Below are positions 26,932-37,569 of a DNA stretch of 64,000 nt, piece after piece. The stretch's first letter is position 1. Each line of letters starts with the position of its first letter. The DNA is from Opitutales bacterium. Lineage in GTDB: Bacteria > Verrucomicrobiota > Verrucomicrobiia > Opitutales > JAJFLR01. The translations under genes were made by a program, and so were the position numbers. The stretch lies in NCBI GenBank assembly GCA_021772565.1, contig JAJFLR010000017.1:1-64000 (forward strand), given 5' to 3'. Below the pieces are notes generated by a model. It searched no databases. It was not told the origin of the DNA and saw nothing but the letters and a program-made list of their open reading frames with translations.

Positions 26932-27210
26932 TTAAATAATTGGTATTAATAATAATAAATTTTTTGAACTCTATATCATTATTTGAAAATTAATAAACAA
27001 GCTCGTATCATACATAGATAAAATGATAATTAATATTCAAACTAATGATCAGGTGAACATTTTTCATCAATAATAGTTTATGAGTCAATCATGTGTTCCA
27101 CTGTTCTAATTTCAACCACTATTTCAAAGTTGACTGTGCTCTCGTTATTATCCAGATTTTTACTATAATATTTTTAAAAATCTTATCACTCAAACCTCAA
27201 TTAAATACTC

Positions 27211-27847
27211 ATGAAAAACAAATTAAGTCATTACGTTATTGGATCTCACAGTCTAGCAATCATGGCTGTTGTTGCAAGCATCTATTCAAGTTCACAAGGA
27301 CTATCACGGCATTAAATTTGAGTTCGGGTTAGCCGGATTAACATTTAAACCGGATGGTATTGGCACCAGTGGTTCTTCAACTGTCGATCAAGATATTTCG
27401 CAATCCAGTTATGTTGGTGATAAATTTAGTTTTTTGGTTAACGGAAATAATCTTAATGTTAGTGGCTCAGGTGATACATATTTTTATTCAATCACTGCCA
27501 CATCAGGATCGACAATATATTATAGTGTCGGACAGACAGTAAATGGGTTAGCCGATACAGGCAATGGAACCGGCAGTATCGTATCAACAGGTACAAATGT
27601 GGGTGCTTGGACTGTCGATCGTCCCAACGGAGCCATTGGTTTTGAAAATGCCGAGGGTGAAACCGGCTATATACGAGTTTCATGGGTAGCAGCAACACAG
27701 ACATTAACTATATTGAGTGGTGCATTTGAAGACGCGGGAGGTTCGATATTCGTAACTGCTGTACCAGAACCTTCAACATCGGCGTTACTCGGGTTAGGGG
27801 CAATTGGCGTGGCCTATTATCGTCGATTGTCTGGAAACAATTCGTAA
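27211..27847 (+). pseudogene. PEP-CTERM exported protein with a frameshift after the signal peptide
   Basis: An ATG at 27211 starts a signal peptide (MKNKLSHYVIGSHSLAIMAV) that runs into a stop near 27315; the next frame then continues HGIKFEFGLAGLTFKPDG to a normal C-terminus with the PEP-CTERM sorting tail (VPEPSTSALLGLGAIG, YYRRLSG). The neighbour at 27994-28698 has the same layout in one frame, which supports a single shift near 27300. The middle domain is a beta-rich surface domain shared with that neighbour (FYSI.., VSW..KTLTIL pattern). It would be exported and sorted by an exosortase. A sequencing error remains possible. Confidence 0.72.
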
Positions 27848-27993
27848 TTCATAATTTTGCCAGCATCAAAGTAAGAACTGCCATTTCTATTGCATAATAA
27901 CTAGTTTTAGATGCAAATACATATCAAACGAAACTTAGCATAGTTTGTTAAATTTTGATTCAATAAAGTCTTAATTGTTATTGTTTATTTATA

Positions 27994-28698
27994 TTAATTC
28001 TTTACTCGGGTTTTAATTCCCTTACGCCGCCGATAGTATACAAGACCCAGCGCGCCGAGTCCCAGTGCAGCCGTGAATTCAAGTGGTTCAGGGATAGGTG
28101 CTGTTACCGTGATTGACGCTCCCGGTGTTGATTCAATACTACCACCAAGTATCGTCAATGTCTTTGCCGCCACACTCCAGCTTACATTGAAGAAGCCGAG
28201 TTGATTTTCGCCTGTTTTAATCCCAATAGCGCCTATTCTATCAGTTGTCCAGGCACCCTGAGCGCCACCGGAATCACCTCGATAGACATAACCGTAACCT
28301 GTATCACCTCCAGATCCATTGACGCTTGAGCCAATCGAATAAAATATTGGTGATGGTGGAAATCCAGTACCCTCAGTAAATATGCCACCAACCAAACAAA
28401 TTCTGTTACCACTAGCAGGATCACCATAAAATTTGAAATTATCCGTCGTATTGGTAGTAGAAACATCGAAAAGGTAAGTGGCTGAGTTTCCGGCTGTTCC
28501 ACCACCACCAGCAAGCAAAGTTTGATCGACTTGAGGACCATCCAGGTTAAGGTTGACGACAACGGCTGAGCATATAGCTGTTGACCCTAATACACCAGAT
28601 ATCACTACCAGACTAGTTGATCCTACAGAATATTTCTGTAAGCGGTGTTTTGCAGGTTTGCATAATTCAGAGTTGTTAGTGACATTTATAGTTTTCAT
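27994..28698 (-). CDS. PEP-CTERM sorted exported protein
   Basis: 234 residues: a charged N-terminus, a hydrophobic signal segment (SVGSTSLVVISGVLG) and a C-terminal PEP-CTERM signal, IPEPLEFTAALGLGALGL then YYRRRKG. Between them is a Gly/Ser/Thr-rich beta domain paralogous to the frameshifted convergent neighbour. In this class the tail is recognised by an exosortase that anchors or releases the protein at the outer envelope; no exosortase gene is in the window. The function of the domain is unknown. Confidence 0.85.
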   Translation of the reverse strand: MKTINVTNNSELCKPAKHRLQKYSVGSTSLVVISGVLGSTAICSAVVVNLNLDGPQVDQTLLAGGGGTAGNSATYLFDVSTTNTTDNFKFYGDPASGNRICLVGGIFTEGTGFPPSPIFYSIGSSVNGSGGDTGYGYVYRGDSGGAQGAWTTDRIGAIGIKTGENQLGFFNVSWSVAAKTLTILGGSIESTPGASITVTAPIPEPLEFTAALGLGALGLVYYRRRKGIKTRVKN

Positions 28699-28845
28699 GA
28701 TTACTTTAATTTAATAGTTAACAGATGCTGTAATTTAGCGATTTCAGGTACATAAGTTTATTTAAAAGCTGACAAGCCTATCGGTTAAACAAATAGTCAG
28801 AGTTTGTCAAACATTATTTATTGTATACTTGTTAGCATATGCAAA

Positions 28846-28874
28846 TTGACTCTTAAGATTTTTTGGAAAATAAT
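28846..28874 (+). promoter_or_regulatory. Candidate promoter of the rpsP operon
   Basis: TTGACT and AATAAT with 17-bp spacing, about 80 nt before the rpsP start. It is the best sigma-70-like pair in the divergent region, judged by eye only. Confidence 0.45.
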
Positions 28875-28956
28875 TAAACCTACTTGACATCAAAGCATTA
28901 AAACAGTTTTGTTCTCGCCTTTTCAACACAACTAAGAGAATTATTTTATATAAGAT

Positions 28957-29517
28957 ATGGCAGTTAAAATTAGATTACAACGATTTGGATCAAAGCATTC
29001 ACCGGTTTATCGTATGGTGATAGCTGATGCGAGAGCTCGCAGAGATGGCCGATCCATTGAAACAATTGGTATTTATAATCCTAAGGCCAGAGGTGCAGAA
29101 AAAGAGATAAATTTAAAGATTGATCGTATTGACCATTGGCTGAATGAAGGTGCTCAACCAACCGACACAGCAAGATCGTTGATCAAAAAAGCCAGGAAAA
29201 TATTACTAAATCCTGAATTTGCCGAAAATAAAGAAGCAAAAAGTAATGCGAAAGTAGCAGAGCCGGTTGCAGAAGCTATATCTGAAAAAGTTGAAGAAAC
29301 TGCTCCTGCTGCCACTGCAGAAGCTGAACCTGTAGCACAAGAGGAAAAATCTACAGAACCTGTGGCAGTCGAAAATAAAATTGAGGAATCTGCACAAGAA
29401 ACAGTCGCCGAACCCAAAAATAGTACGGAAGTAAAAGAAGATGCCGAGGAAAAAGCTGTTGAAGAAAAATCTCAACCAGATGCTGAATCATCAACATCTG
29501 AAGACGAAAAAAAGTAG
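28957..29517 (+). CDS. rpsP: 30S ribosomal protein S16 with long acidic C-terminal extension
   Basis: Residues 1 to about 80 are ribosomal protein S16: [34 protein letters not shown] and IGIYNPKA. A tail of about 100 residues follows, made almost only of Glu, Ala, Lys, Val and Ser ([20 protein letters not shown]), more than doubling the usual 80-90 residue length. Such acidic tails on S16 occur in some Bacteroidota and PVC bacteria; their role is not known. First gene of rpsP-trmD-rplS; the usual rimM between rpsP and trmD is missing here. Confidence 0.97.
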   Translation: MAVKIRLQRFGSKHSPVYRMVIADARARRDGRSIETIGIYNPKARGAEKEINLKIDRIDHWLNEGAQPTDTARSLIKKARKILLNPEFAENKEAKSNAKVAEPVAEAISEKVEETAPAATAEAEPVAQEEKSTEPVAVENKIEESAQETVAEPKNSTEVKEDAEEKAVEEKSQPDAESSTSEDEKK

Positions 29518-29563
29518 ATTCAATTTTTTAATTTTATCTTATCTGTGAATTCTATCATCCGAA

Positions 29564-30253
29564 ATGAAAAGCAAATTAACCATAGATCTACTTACATTAT
29601 TTCCCGAGATGATCAGTGGTTTTATATCGGAAAGTATAATAGGTCGTGGAATAAGTAACGGAATCATCGATATTAAAGTTCACAATATCCGAGATTGGGC
29701 AACGGATAAACATAGTATAACAGATGATCGACCTTTTGGTGGTGGCGCCGGAATGGTATTAAAGCCTGAACCATTATTTGCAGCAATAGAAGAATTAAAA
29801 ACAGATTTGTCGATCGTTATCTACCTCGCTCCCGATGGAGAAAAATTATCAACAGGCATTGCCAAAGAATTATCCGGCTCAACCCATTTGATTTTGGTCA
29901 GTGGACATTATGAAGGAATTGATCAACGAGTCCGCGATACTATTATTGACCGAGAAATTAGTATCGGAGATTATGTTTTAACAAATGGCACTTTACCGGC
30001 AGCAGTTTTAGTAGATTGCGTTTGCCGTTACGTCCCTGGAATTTTGGGTGAAGAAAACTCGTTAGCGCAAGATAGTTTCAGTAAAAATTTACTTTCAACA
30101 CCTCAATACACGCGCCCGGCAGAATTTAGAGATATGGCAGTACCAGAAGTTTTGTTGTCAGGGAACCACGCTGAAATAGAAAATTGGCGTACAAATTACC
30201 GTAAAGAAGAAACATTAAAGAAACGTCCAGATTTAATATCAAACAGTTACTAA
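29564..30253 (+). CDS. trmD: tRNA (guanine37-N1)-methyltransferase
   Basis: SPOUT methyltransferase of 229 residues that methylates G37 of tRNAs to prevent frameshifting. Seen: [13 protein letters not shown] start, [17 protein letters not shown], the SAM-binding trefoil knot with [13 protein letters not shown] and [16 protein letters not shown], and the C-terminal HAEIENWR. All core motifs are intact. It lies 46 bp after rpsP and 2 bp before rplS, so it is part of the same operon. Confidence 0.98.
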   Translation: MKSKLTIDLLTLFPEMISGFISESIIGRGISNGIIDIKVHNIRDWATDKHSITDDRPFGGGAGMVLKPEPLFAAIEELKTDLSIVIYLAPDGEKLSTGIAKELSGSTHLILVSGHYEGIDQRVRDTIIDREISIGDYVLTNGTLPAAVLVDCVCRYVPGILGEENSLAQDSFSKNLLSTPQYTRPAEFRDMAVPEVLLSGNHAEIENWRTNYRKEETLKKRPDLISNSY

Positions 30254-30255
30254 AT

Positions 30256-30618
30256 ATGAATCCAATTATAGGCGAAATAACCAAACATCAATTACAAGAA
30301 AATCGTAAAGACTTCAAAGTCGGTGACGGTGTTCAAGTCCACACAAAAGTACGAGAGGGAGACAAAGAACGTGTCCAGGTTTTTGCCGGGATTTGTATTT
30401 CAAGAAAAGGCAGTGGAATCCACGAGTCTTTCACTGTTAGACGTATTTCTTATGGTGAAGGAGTTGAGAAAGTTTTTCCGGTACACTCACCTAATATTAC
30501 AAAAGTAGTTGTAGATAGAGAAAGTGTAGTAATGAGAGCTAAAATGTATTACTTACGTGATAGAATTGGCAAGCAAGCCAACAAAGTTAAAGAAAAAAGA
30601 CTTGTCGACCATACTTAA
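30256..30618 (+). CDS. rplS: 50S ribosomal protein L19
   Basis: 120 residues with the L19 pattern: [57 protein letters not shown] and the final [18 protein letters not shown]. It sits at the 30S-50S interface. Its start is 2 nt after the trmD stop and has no Shine-Dalgarno of its own, which points to coupled translation. Confidence 0.98.
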   Translation: MNPIIGEITKHQLQENRKDFKVGDGVQVHTKVREGDKERVQVFAGICISRKGSGIHESFTVRRISYGEGVEKVFPVHSPNITKVVVDRESVVMRAKMYYLRDRIGKQANKVKEKRLVDHT

Positions 30619-30646
30619 GATTTAAGCTAGAACAATTTTGGTATTA

Positions 30647-31342
30647 CTAAATGTTCTTTCTCTTCTTTGAGAGAACGTTGAAATTCTGAAACATGTAACC
30701 CAAATCCTGATGCAACTGAGTTCTATCTTCAGATTTAGATACACCTAATAAAATATATATATCATTCAGTTTTCCCAAAATGATATATTCTCTATATGAT
30801 AATAGGTTCGTGTATTGCTTATTATCAATTATCGAATGAGTTTTATGAAGATCTTCACTATAAATTTTGTAATTAAATTCAGGGGAAAATACTTTTTTTG
30901 AGTCATTGTTGTGCAACCCTCTTCGTGTCAGTTTTGTAATGATAACTTCTTTTTCCGTTCGTCTCAAATTGGTTAGCGAAAAAGGTTGTTTAATAAATAT
31001 AGGTAAAAAATAAATAATTGAACTCTTATTTAAAAAAACGAACTTTTTGTGATAATGGAATCGAAGGCCTTCATTACTGACATACGAAGAATTTATCCGC
31101 GTAATGAGTTTTTTTAACTCTTTATTATCTAAATCACTTAAATCATCTGAAAGTAATTTATAATTCTCCGGAAAAAATAAATCATATCCGGCAAATCCAA
31201 CATTTTTATTTTCAATCTTATTAGCGATTACCCTATAGTCGTCACCATCATAATACAATGACGCACAAGAACTCAAAAACAATGATGATATACAAAATAT
31301 AACTATTTTAAATATGGAATTAGAAATTTCATATTTCCTCAT
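30647..31342 (-). CDS. Uncharacterised lipoprotein
   Basis: I chose the ATG that gives MRKYEISNSIFKIVIFCISSLFLSSC, a lipoprotein signal with the lipobox LSSC; an upstream ATG at 31408 would add 22 residues before it and is less likely. The mature part (about 205 residues) starts ASLYYDGDDYRVIANKI and has no domain I recognise; it is rich in Lys, Asn and Ser with a TRRGLHNN stretch. It should be anchored in the envelope. It is divergent from the AsmA-like gene across about 215 bp. A relationship in function is possible but unproven. Confidence 0.7.
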   Translation of the reverse strand: MRKYEISNSIFKIVIFCISSLFLSSCASLYYDGDDYRVIANKIENKNVGFAGYDLFFPENYKLLSDDLSDLDNKELKKLITRINSSYVSNEGLRFHYHKKFVFLNKSSIIYFLPIFIKQPFSLTNLRRTEKEVIITKLTRRGLHNNDSKKVFSPEFNYKIYSEDLHKTHSIIDNKQYTNLLSYREYIILGKLNDIYILLGVSKSEDRTQLHQDLGYMFQNFNVLSKKRKNI

Positions 31343-31559
31343 AAAAGCTAAATCAAATAATATTTTTAAAGTTTGAAGTCTATTAAAGTCGAAATAAAGG
31401 AATAACAATTTTTACGTTTACTCATAAGTGACTAATTAAATATAAGTTGGAACAAGCAAGTTAAAAAAAATTTCAAATGAATTCCAAATTATATAGCCGG
31501 TTAATTGACTTTCATATAGTCAACATTTAGCTTCTTAAAAAAATATTTAGAAATATATT

Positions 31560-34500
31560 ATGAAAAAACATCCAATTTTAATTACCCTGTCAGCAATAGT
31601 AATAATTTTTGCTGTCGCATTTATCGTTGTTCTAAATCCCACTGTTCAAAAACTGACTTTATTAAAGATTCTAGGAGACACTCCTGAACTTGATATCGAT
31701 ATAGATTATTTTAAAGCCGGATTTAGTGATACAGAAATTAATGAAATTAAGATTGCTTATAAAAATTCTCAAATTTCAGTCAAAAAAATTGAAATCGAAT
31801 ATGCGATATCACCGACTCTGTTCTCAGATAAAATTTCAATTAGCAAAATTATATTCGCTGACGTGCTTATAGACCTGAGAAAAGAAGAATTCTCTGAGAC
31901 TAAAGCAACCGATACATCAAATAATATTGAGCAGACAGAATTAAGCAATGATCAGAAATTTGATTTTAATGGTCTTCTTAGTTTAACCGATATTGGATAT
32001 CAATTTGAAATTGATAATGTTCATATTTCTGGAAAATTATTATTACCCGATAATAAAAATGCTGTGTTCACTCTCACTGCTGGTAATATCAAACCAAATC
32101 AAACAGGAATTGTTTCCTATAATTTAAAATATTATGACATCAATGCATCAGCTCCAATTGAAAGTATTACATGTACCGGTGAAATTAATTTATCACAGAA
32201 TGAAGCATCAGGTTTTTCAAATATCAATATGACAACTAACCTCATAGCTTCCAGATCTTCTGTTGAGGATGCCTGGAAACTAGAAGCAAATCTAGAAAAC
32301 AATAAAGAACTGAAAAAAGAAATTTATAATATAAAATTAACTAAAGATGATCATAGCATTGCTCAATTTGATGGAGAATTTGATAACGCTTTGAAAAACT
32401 TTTCAGGCAAATATTCAATCGATGCTACTGATAAAGAAATGGTGTTTTTTTATTCTGAAAAAAGTATTCCGGAATTAAGTTTGAACGGAAGTGGTAATAT
32501 AAAATTCAACTTGAATGAAATGACAAGCGAGATTAATAATCAATTTTCATTCGAAGCTGAACAACTCAACTCATTTTGCCCTGATCTAAATTTTGTCAAA
32601 AAATTAGCCTGTAAATTTGAAAGTGATATTTCAACAAGCAAAACTCAACTGGTAGTTAATAAAGTCGACTTATCTGTTACTGAAAACGACCAGACTGAAA
32701 TAATAAAATTAAAATTAAATGATCCTTTAACCATTAGCTGCAACAACAATACTATACCCGATATTAAAGATGGCCAGTTAACATTGAATATCAATGCATT
32801 ATCTTTAGATTGGATAGATGCATTTATCCCTGATTACAAAATTACAGGTGATCCATTAACGACAAATTTTGTACTCAGTCACAAAAATAGTGTAATCACA
32901 TTCGGAGCACCTCAAAATGTTGCAATCAATAATATTAATGTCAGTCAGGAAAATAGAAAAATATTAGATTCAGTTACACTTCAGTTAAATCCTATGTTAA
33001 CATATCAGGAAGGAAAAGCTGAAGCCATTGTAGATAATTTCAAAATTGCCATTAAAAATCAGGATATTGCAACTTTGGAATTTATAGTATCCAGTGATTC
33101 AATCAACAGTGATAACAAATCATTTGTGGCTACTGGAAATGCAGTGATAAATTTCCAATTTCTGGCCAGTGAAAACTTACCTGATAACATTCAATCAACA
33201 GTTAAAAATTTAGACAAGTTAACTGCTAAATTTGATATACAAGGGGATGAGAACGTTTTTAAGATAAATGAGCTATTGCTAAAAATTATAGATAAAAATG
33301 AAAAATCCCTTGTTAATATTAAAAACTCAAAAGCCTTCTCTATTGATTATAACGAGATTAAACTTGTTGGTAATAATAGTCCGATTGAATTATTAAAAAT
33401 AAAGATAAATGATCTACCTATTAATTATTTGGATCCGCTATTAAAAGATTTCAAATTAGAAGGAGATAATCTCAATGTTGACCTATCTCTTCAATATGAT
33501 GAACAAAAATTTTCACTTACTCCAAATAAACCTATTCAAGCTGCCAATATTTCTGTTAGTAACAATACTCAAAAACTAATCAACAATATTAGCTTTAGTC
33601 TGGAACCTACAATAAAACTTTCACTGAATAATGCTGAAATAAAACTCAATAATCTAAATATCATTAGTAGTGAAGGAACGATTGCAACTGGAAGTACGGA
33701 AGCATATGTCATCTTGAAACCTGAAATCAGTCCAAAATCCTTAAAGTCTAAGATCGATGTAAATATCGCTAAATTAATTAAACAACCCATTTTTGAACCA
33801 ACTAATGAAATTAATGAAGGTATCTTAACTTTTAATACGAATGTCAGTTTCGATAATAACATTAATGCTAAAGTTAATATTGAAGTCGATAGGCTAATAT
33901 ATGCAGATAGCCCTGAAAAAGAAAATAACGCGACGATAAATATCTCACTGACACAAAATAGTAACGGTGATGTTTCAATAAACGCTCCAATCGAACTAAA
34001 TAGCATTCAAGGGACTTCAGACTTGTTGATGTCAGCCAGTTATAAATCTAATAACGATGTTCAGACAATAAAACTTGATGTCAATGGCAACAAAATATTC
34101 ATGGAAGACATCCAGAATATAGCCGGAATATTTACTTTACAAAGCATCAATACACCAAATGAAACTATTAGCGAGAACGTTTCAGCAGATCCAATACCAC
34201 AATATGCCAAACACTCTTTCTGGCATGGTTATGAGGGCGAAATAAACTCAAATATAAAGGAAGTCATCCTACCTGGTAATTATATCATAAGTGATATTGT
34301 TCAAAAATCTATAGCTACTAAAGACAAGTTAACTTTAGAAAAACTTGAAGCGAAATTAGGTGATGATCCGATAACACTTACTGCAGACGTTATTTTTGAT
34401 AACACGGTTATTAATGCGTATTCTACTAAAGGCAATATTGTATTGAGTGACTTTCAAGCAGGAGATTTTTTCAGAAAATCAGATCCGGATACCTTGCCAC

Positions 34501-35237
34501 CCTTTGAAGGTGATGTAAATTTATCAGCAAATTTTCATGGAAGTGCAACTGACATAGCATTAATTCACGAGAAATTAATGGGAGATTTTAAATTGGTAAG
34601 TAAAAGTGGGATTTTTAGAATGCCAGATGATACTGAACCAGAACCTCAACCGGCACTTTCAGGACTTGGCTTCCTTGGAGATAAACTAAAAATTAAAGAA
34701 TTGAGTTCTAATAATTTAAGTAAATCGATTGATAAAATAAAAAGTTACGTAGAAAATTTTAATTACGATCATTTTGAAATTATTGGTAGACGTGATAAAT
34801 CCCTCGACTATCAACTCACAAGTATAAATTTAGTCAGTCCGGAAATTTATTTTAAAGGTAATGGTAAAATATTTTATAGAGAAAATGTAGATTTCAAAAA
34901 ATATAAAATTGAATTTCCGGTATTGATTGGAGGTAAAGGTGAATTCGCCAGTGAGCTTGATAAAATAAACTTAGTTTCAAAACAACAAAATGATTTAGGC
35001 TTTTTCATTGGTCCTAATTTCACCATTAAAGGTACTGTTGGAAAACCGTCATTTAGAGAACTCTTTCTTAAAGTCATCGGTGCCCAACTTGGATTAAATA
35101 AACTAAATATATTTCAGAAAAAAAATAACTTAGTTGAGGAGGAACAACATATTGATGAAGGAACTGAAAATAAAGAAGAAGATAAAATTGATAAGATAAA
35201 TAATCTGTTAAATAATTTACCTTTCAAATTAAAATAG
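31560..35237 (+). CDS. Large AsmA/TamB-like envelope protein
   Basis: 1225 residues: a single N-terminal membrane anchor (about 6-27, ILITLSAIVIIFAVAFIVVL) followed by a long series of beta-repeats typical of AsmA-like bridge proteins (repeated patterns such as LTLNINALSLDWIDAFIPDY and LKIKINDLPINYLDPLLKDF). The C-terminal part (about 970-1190) resembles the AsmA C-terminal domain: FEGDVNLSANFHGSATDIALI, GDFKLVSKSGIFRM, YQLTSINLVSPEIYFKGNG. Such proteins span the periplasm and are linked to lipid transport and outer-membrane assembly. It ends in an acidic Lys/Glu tail. Its stop overlaps the end of ruvB by 9 bp. Exact family (AsmA, TamB, YhdP) is uncertain. Confidence 0.78.
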   Translation: MKKHPILITLSAIVIIFAVAFIVVLNPTVQKLTLLKILGDTPELDIDIDYFKAGFSDTEINEIKIAYKNSQISVKKIEIEYAISPTLFSDKISISKIIFADVLIDLRKEEFSETKATDTSNNIEQTELSNDQKFDFNGLLSLTDIGYQFEIDNVHISGKLLLPDNKNAVFTLTAGNIKPNQTGIVSYNLKYYDINASAPIESITCTGEINLSQNEASGFSNINMTTNLIASRSSVEDAWKLEANLENNKELKKEIYNIKLTKDDHSIAQFDGEFDNALKNFSGKYSIDATDKEMVFFYSEKSIPELSLNGSGNIKFNLNEMTSEINNQFSFEAEQLNSFCPDLNFVKKLACKFESDISTSKTQLVVNKVDLSVTENDQTEIIKLKLNDPLTISCNNNTIPDIKDGQLTLNINALSLDWIDAFIPDYKITGDPLTTNFVLSHKNSVITFGAPQNVAINNINVSQENRKILDSVTLQLNPMLTYQEGKAEAIVDNFKIAIKNQDIATLEFIVSSDSINSDNKSFVATGNAVINFQFLASENLPDNIQSTVKNLDKLTAKFDIQGDENVFKINELLLKIIDKNEKSLVNIKNSKAFSIDYNEIKLVGNNSPIELLKIKINDLPINYLDPLLKDFKLEGDNLNVDLSLQYDEQKFSLTPNKPIQAANISVSNNTQKLINNISFSLEPTIKLSLNNAEIKLNNLNIISSEGTIATGSTEAYVILKPEISPKSLKSKIDVNIAKLIKQPIFEPTNEINEGILTFNTNVSFDNNINAKVNIEVDRLIYADSPEKENNATINISLTQNSNGDVSINAPIELNSIQGTSDLLMSASYKSNNDVQTIKLDVNGNKIFMEDIQNIAGIFTLQSINTPNETISENVSADPIPQYAKHSFWHGYEGEINSNIKEVILPGNYIISDIVQKSIATKDKLTLEKLEAKLGDDPITLTADVIFDNTVINAYSTKGNIVLSDFQAGDFFRKSDPDTLPPFEGDVNLSANFHGSATDIALIHEKLMGDFKLVSKSGIFRMPDDTEPEPQPALSGLGFLGDKLKIKELSSNNLSKSIDKIKSYVENFNYDHFEIIGRRDKSLDYQLTSINLVSPEIYFKGNGKIFYRENVDFKKYKIEFPVLIGGKGEFASELDKINLVSKQQNDLGFFIGPNFTIKGTVGKPSFRELFLKVIGAQLGLNKLNIFQKKNNLVEEEQHIDEGTENKEEDKIDKINNLLNNLPFKLK

Positions 35238-36260
35238 TTTCATCTGATTCTCAGCAGGACCTGTTAGTCCTAAAATCTTATAAGCTTTTTCAGTTAATAC
35301 CCTACCCTGAGGTGTCCTTTGAAGATATCCTTCCTGTATCAAGTAAGGTTCGTGAACTTCACCTAATGTATGTTCCTCTTCGCCAACTGCAACTGCGATA
35401 GTGCTCAAGCCGACAGGGCCGCCTTTATAATTTAGAGCCATGAGTCGCATAATCCTTTTGTCCATCTCATCAAGTCCGTTAGCATCAATTTCCAACAGCT
35501 CTAATGCTTGTGAGGCAATTTTTTTTGTAATTTTTCCATCGGCACGCTGTTGAGCAAAATCTCTAACAAAATTAATTAAATTGTTAGTAATTCGAGGTGT
35601 TCCTCGAGCTCGACCGGCAATTTCCAAGCCTCCATCATTATCAATCTCAAGTTTGAGTAACTGGCATGTTCGGTTAACTATAGAGAGTAAATTTTCTTTG
35701 CTGTAATAATCTAAACGAGTTTGTAAAGTAAATCGACTGCGTAACGGCGCTGTAAGCAAGCCCAACCGCGTTGTTGCACCAACTAATGTAAAACGCTGAA
35801 TATTCAAACGGACGCTTCGCGCATTCGGTCCTTGATCAAGCATAATATCAATTTTAAAATCCTCCATAGCTGAGTAAAGATATTCCTCAACAGTTTTTGG
35901 AATCCGATGAATTTCATCGATAAATAAAATATCACCTTCTTCAAGATTTGTCAGCATGCCGGCAAGGTCTCCAGGACGCTCAATTACCGGCCCGGAAGTC
36001 ACACGAACGTTTTTACCCATCTCATTACCGAGTATATGCGCCAATGTTGTTTTTCCCAATCCCGGCGGTCCACTCAATAAAATATGATTTAATGGCTCTC
36101 CCCTGTCACGAGCTGCGCCAACCATAATTTCCAAACGTTCTACAGTTTTTGGCTGCCCAGTAAAATCCTTAAATGATAAAGGTCTTAGTGCAGCATCAAA
36201 AGTTTCATTGGCATTCAATGATTCCTGTAAAAATGAGACTCCTTTTTCCGGCTCTGACAC
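35229..36260 (-). CDS. ruvB: Holliday junction branch-migration helicase RuvB
   Basis: 343 residues. Visible: RPLSFKDFTGQPKTVERL, Walker A LSGPPGLGKTTLAHIL, Walker B ILFIDEIHRI, sensor 1 VGATTRLGLLTAPLRSRF with the arginine finger region, and the C-terminal winged helix (GGPVGLSTIAVAVGEEEHTL, EPYLIQEGYLQRTPQGR). It drives branch migration with RuvA. No ruvA or ruvC is adjacent. Intact. Confidence 0.98.
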   Translation of the reverse strand: MSEPEKGVSFLQESLNANETFDAALRPLSFKDFTGQPKTVERLEIMVGAARDRGEPLNHILLSGPPGLGKTTLAHILGNEMGKNVRVTSGPVIERPGDLAGMLTNLEEGDILFIDEIHRIPKTVEEYLYSAMEDFKIDIMLDQGPNARSVRLNIQRFTLVGATTRLGLLTAPLRSRFTLQTRLDYYSKENLLSIVNRTCQLLKLEIDNDGGLEIAGRARGTPRITNNLINFVRDFAQQRADGKITKKIASQALELLEIDANGLDEMDKRIMRLMALNYKGGPVGLSTIAVAVGEEEHTLGEVHEPYLIQEGYLQRTPQGRVLTEKAYKILGLTGPAENQMKLF

Positions 36261-36450
36261 AATTGTGAAAATTGACTACTCTAAGATTTAAAAGATAATA
36301 TAAAATAGTTCATACCCTTTAAGGATCGAGTCAAGATATCACTTTGAATATAAATATTTAAGTCGACTGAATTATTGAATTAAAAACATCAAAAAAAACC
36401 TAACGTCTTAACAATATCAATCCGGGTTAACATTAATGGAATCAGTATTA

Positions 36451-37268
36451 TCATTTATTTTCTTGTTCAATAACTCTGTAAAATCGTTGGCGAATATTCG
36501 AGATATCCTCATTGATATAAACTTGTTTGAATTCATTTTCTATTACCGGCATTGATTTCCAATTTATCGGCGGTGTCAGATCATCTGTATATTGAACTGT
36601 ATAATTCATGTTAGGATGCTTTGAGTAATTCAGTTCGACATTTTTACCATCAACTTTCAGTAAGTTAATATTTAAACCAGTACCCCGACCAAGAATAGCG
36701 AATGAATATGGGGCATTACTTAAATCATTATACGGTACGAATACAGTTGCTGTTTGAGGCCCAATTCCTTGAGGGTTAAAAGAGATATCAAAAGTAACAG
36801 ATTCTTTTTGGTTTATAGATGATATTGATGGCTGAGAAGAAACAGTAAAAGCTGATGAACCAATAATTTTAACTATTGTTCTACAGCGTTACCCAAGCTA
36901 CGCACATCTCCAAAATCAGTGTAATCTTCCATAGTCGGAAATGGATCTCCATCTAAAATGATAAAACCATTTCCGAATACGTTCATACTTGATACAGGCA
37001 CAGTTTTAATTTTAATAAAAGTATTATATTGGGAAACATATCCACCTTGGCCTACAACAATACTAATAGGGTTATAGCATTTCGCAATAGAAATGACCGA
37101 AGAAATTAAGCTGATTTTATAAACAAAGTAGTGATAGATTGCCACATCCAGTCTTGCGAGACTCGCTACCGAGATCAGATTTTTCTGGACGACATAATCA
37201 CGAGAAAACATGACAACAGTGTTCAACCTGTTATCGCGAGGAGCAAAGGAGGCTGTTGAAAATGGCAC
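36451..37268 (-). pseudogene. Decayed choice-of-anchor-D (HYDIN/ASH-like) surface protein
   Basis: Two frames carry parts of one gene. The upstream part contains MNVFGNGFIILDGDPFP and DYTDFGDVRSLGNAVEQ, the start of a choice-of-anchor-D domain, then a stop. The downstream frame resumes with VKIIGSSAFTVSS, SVTFDISFNPQGIGPQTATV and YSFAILGRGTG, the end of that domain, and finishes with a YTVQYTDDL..NWKSM C-terminal segment also seen in the other big surface proteins. The centre of the domain seems deleted. Further upstream to about 37360 there are traces (DTRVDVDF, RYEADGNVPF) in shifted frames. No functional product is expected. Confidence 0.72.
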
Positions 37269-37569
37269 ATTTCCATCAGCCTCATATCGAAATCTACATC
37301 AACACGAGTATCGCTATGGTTATCAAATATTTCTATTGCGATACCTATAGGCGATTTGTAAATCATTAGTTCAGTCTACAGCTTGATGCACTGCTACCGA
37401 TAAAGAAATTTTATCAATTATTAATTAGGTATTCCAAGTGGTAACAAAATTTCAAGAATTCAGGGTTGAGACAATATTTTATAAGAGAAATTTTTTGCTT
37501 CGCAATAAATGAGAAAAGTTTAGTTATATGCCTATAAAATTGAAATATTAAATCTGCTGGAAATTTTTA
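37269..37569. other. Gap between the anchor-D pseudogene and the porin gene
   Basis: The left third still holds frameshifted traces of the pseudogene on the minus strand. The rest is AT-rich and should contain the porin promoter; I see no clear motif or RNA structure. Confidence 0.5.

Noticed and set aside
27093-27332. Plus-strand frame of 79 codons before the PEP-CTERM gene
   Set aside because: It covers an intergenic AT-rich stretch and the signal peptide of the real gene in another frame, and has no family resemblance.
29154-29475. Minus-strand frames rich in Phe, Ser and Cys opposite rpsP
   Set aside because: They are mirror images of the low-complexity Glu/Ala/Lys tail of S16.
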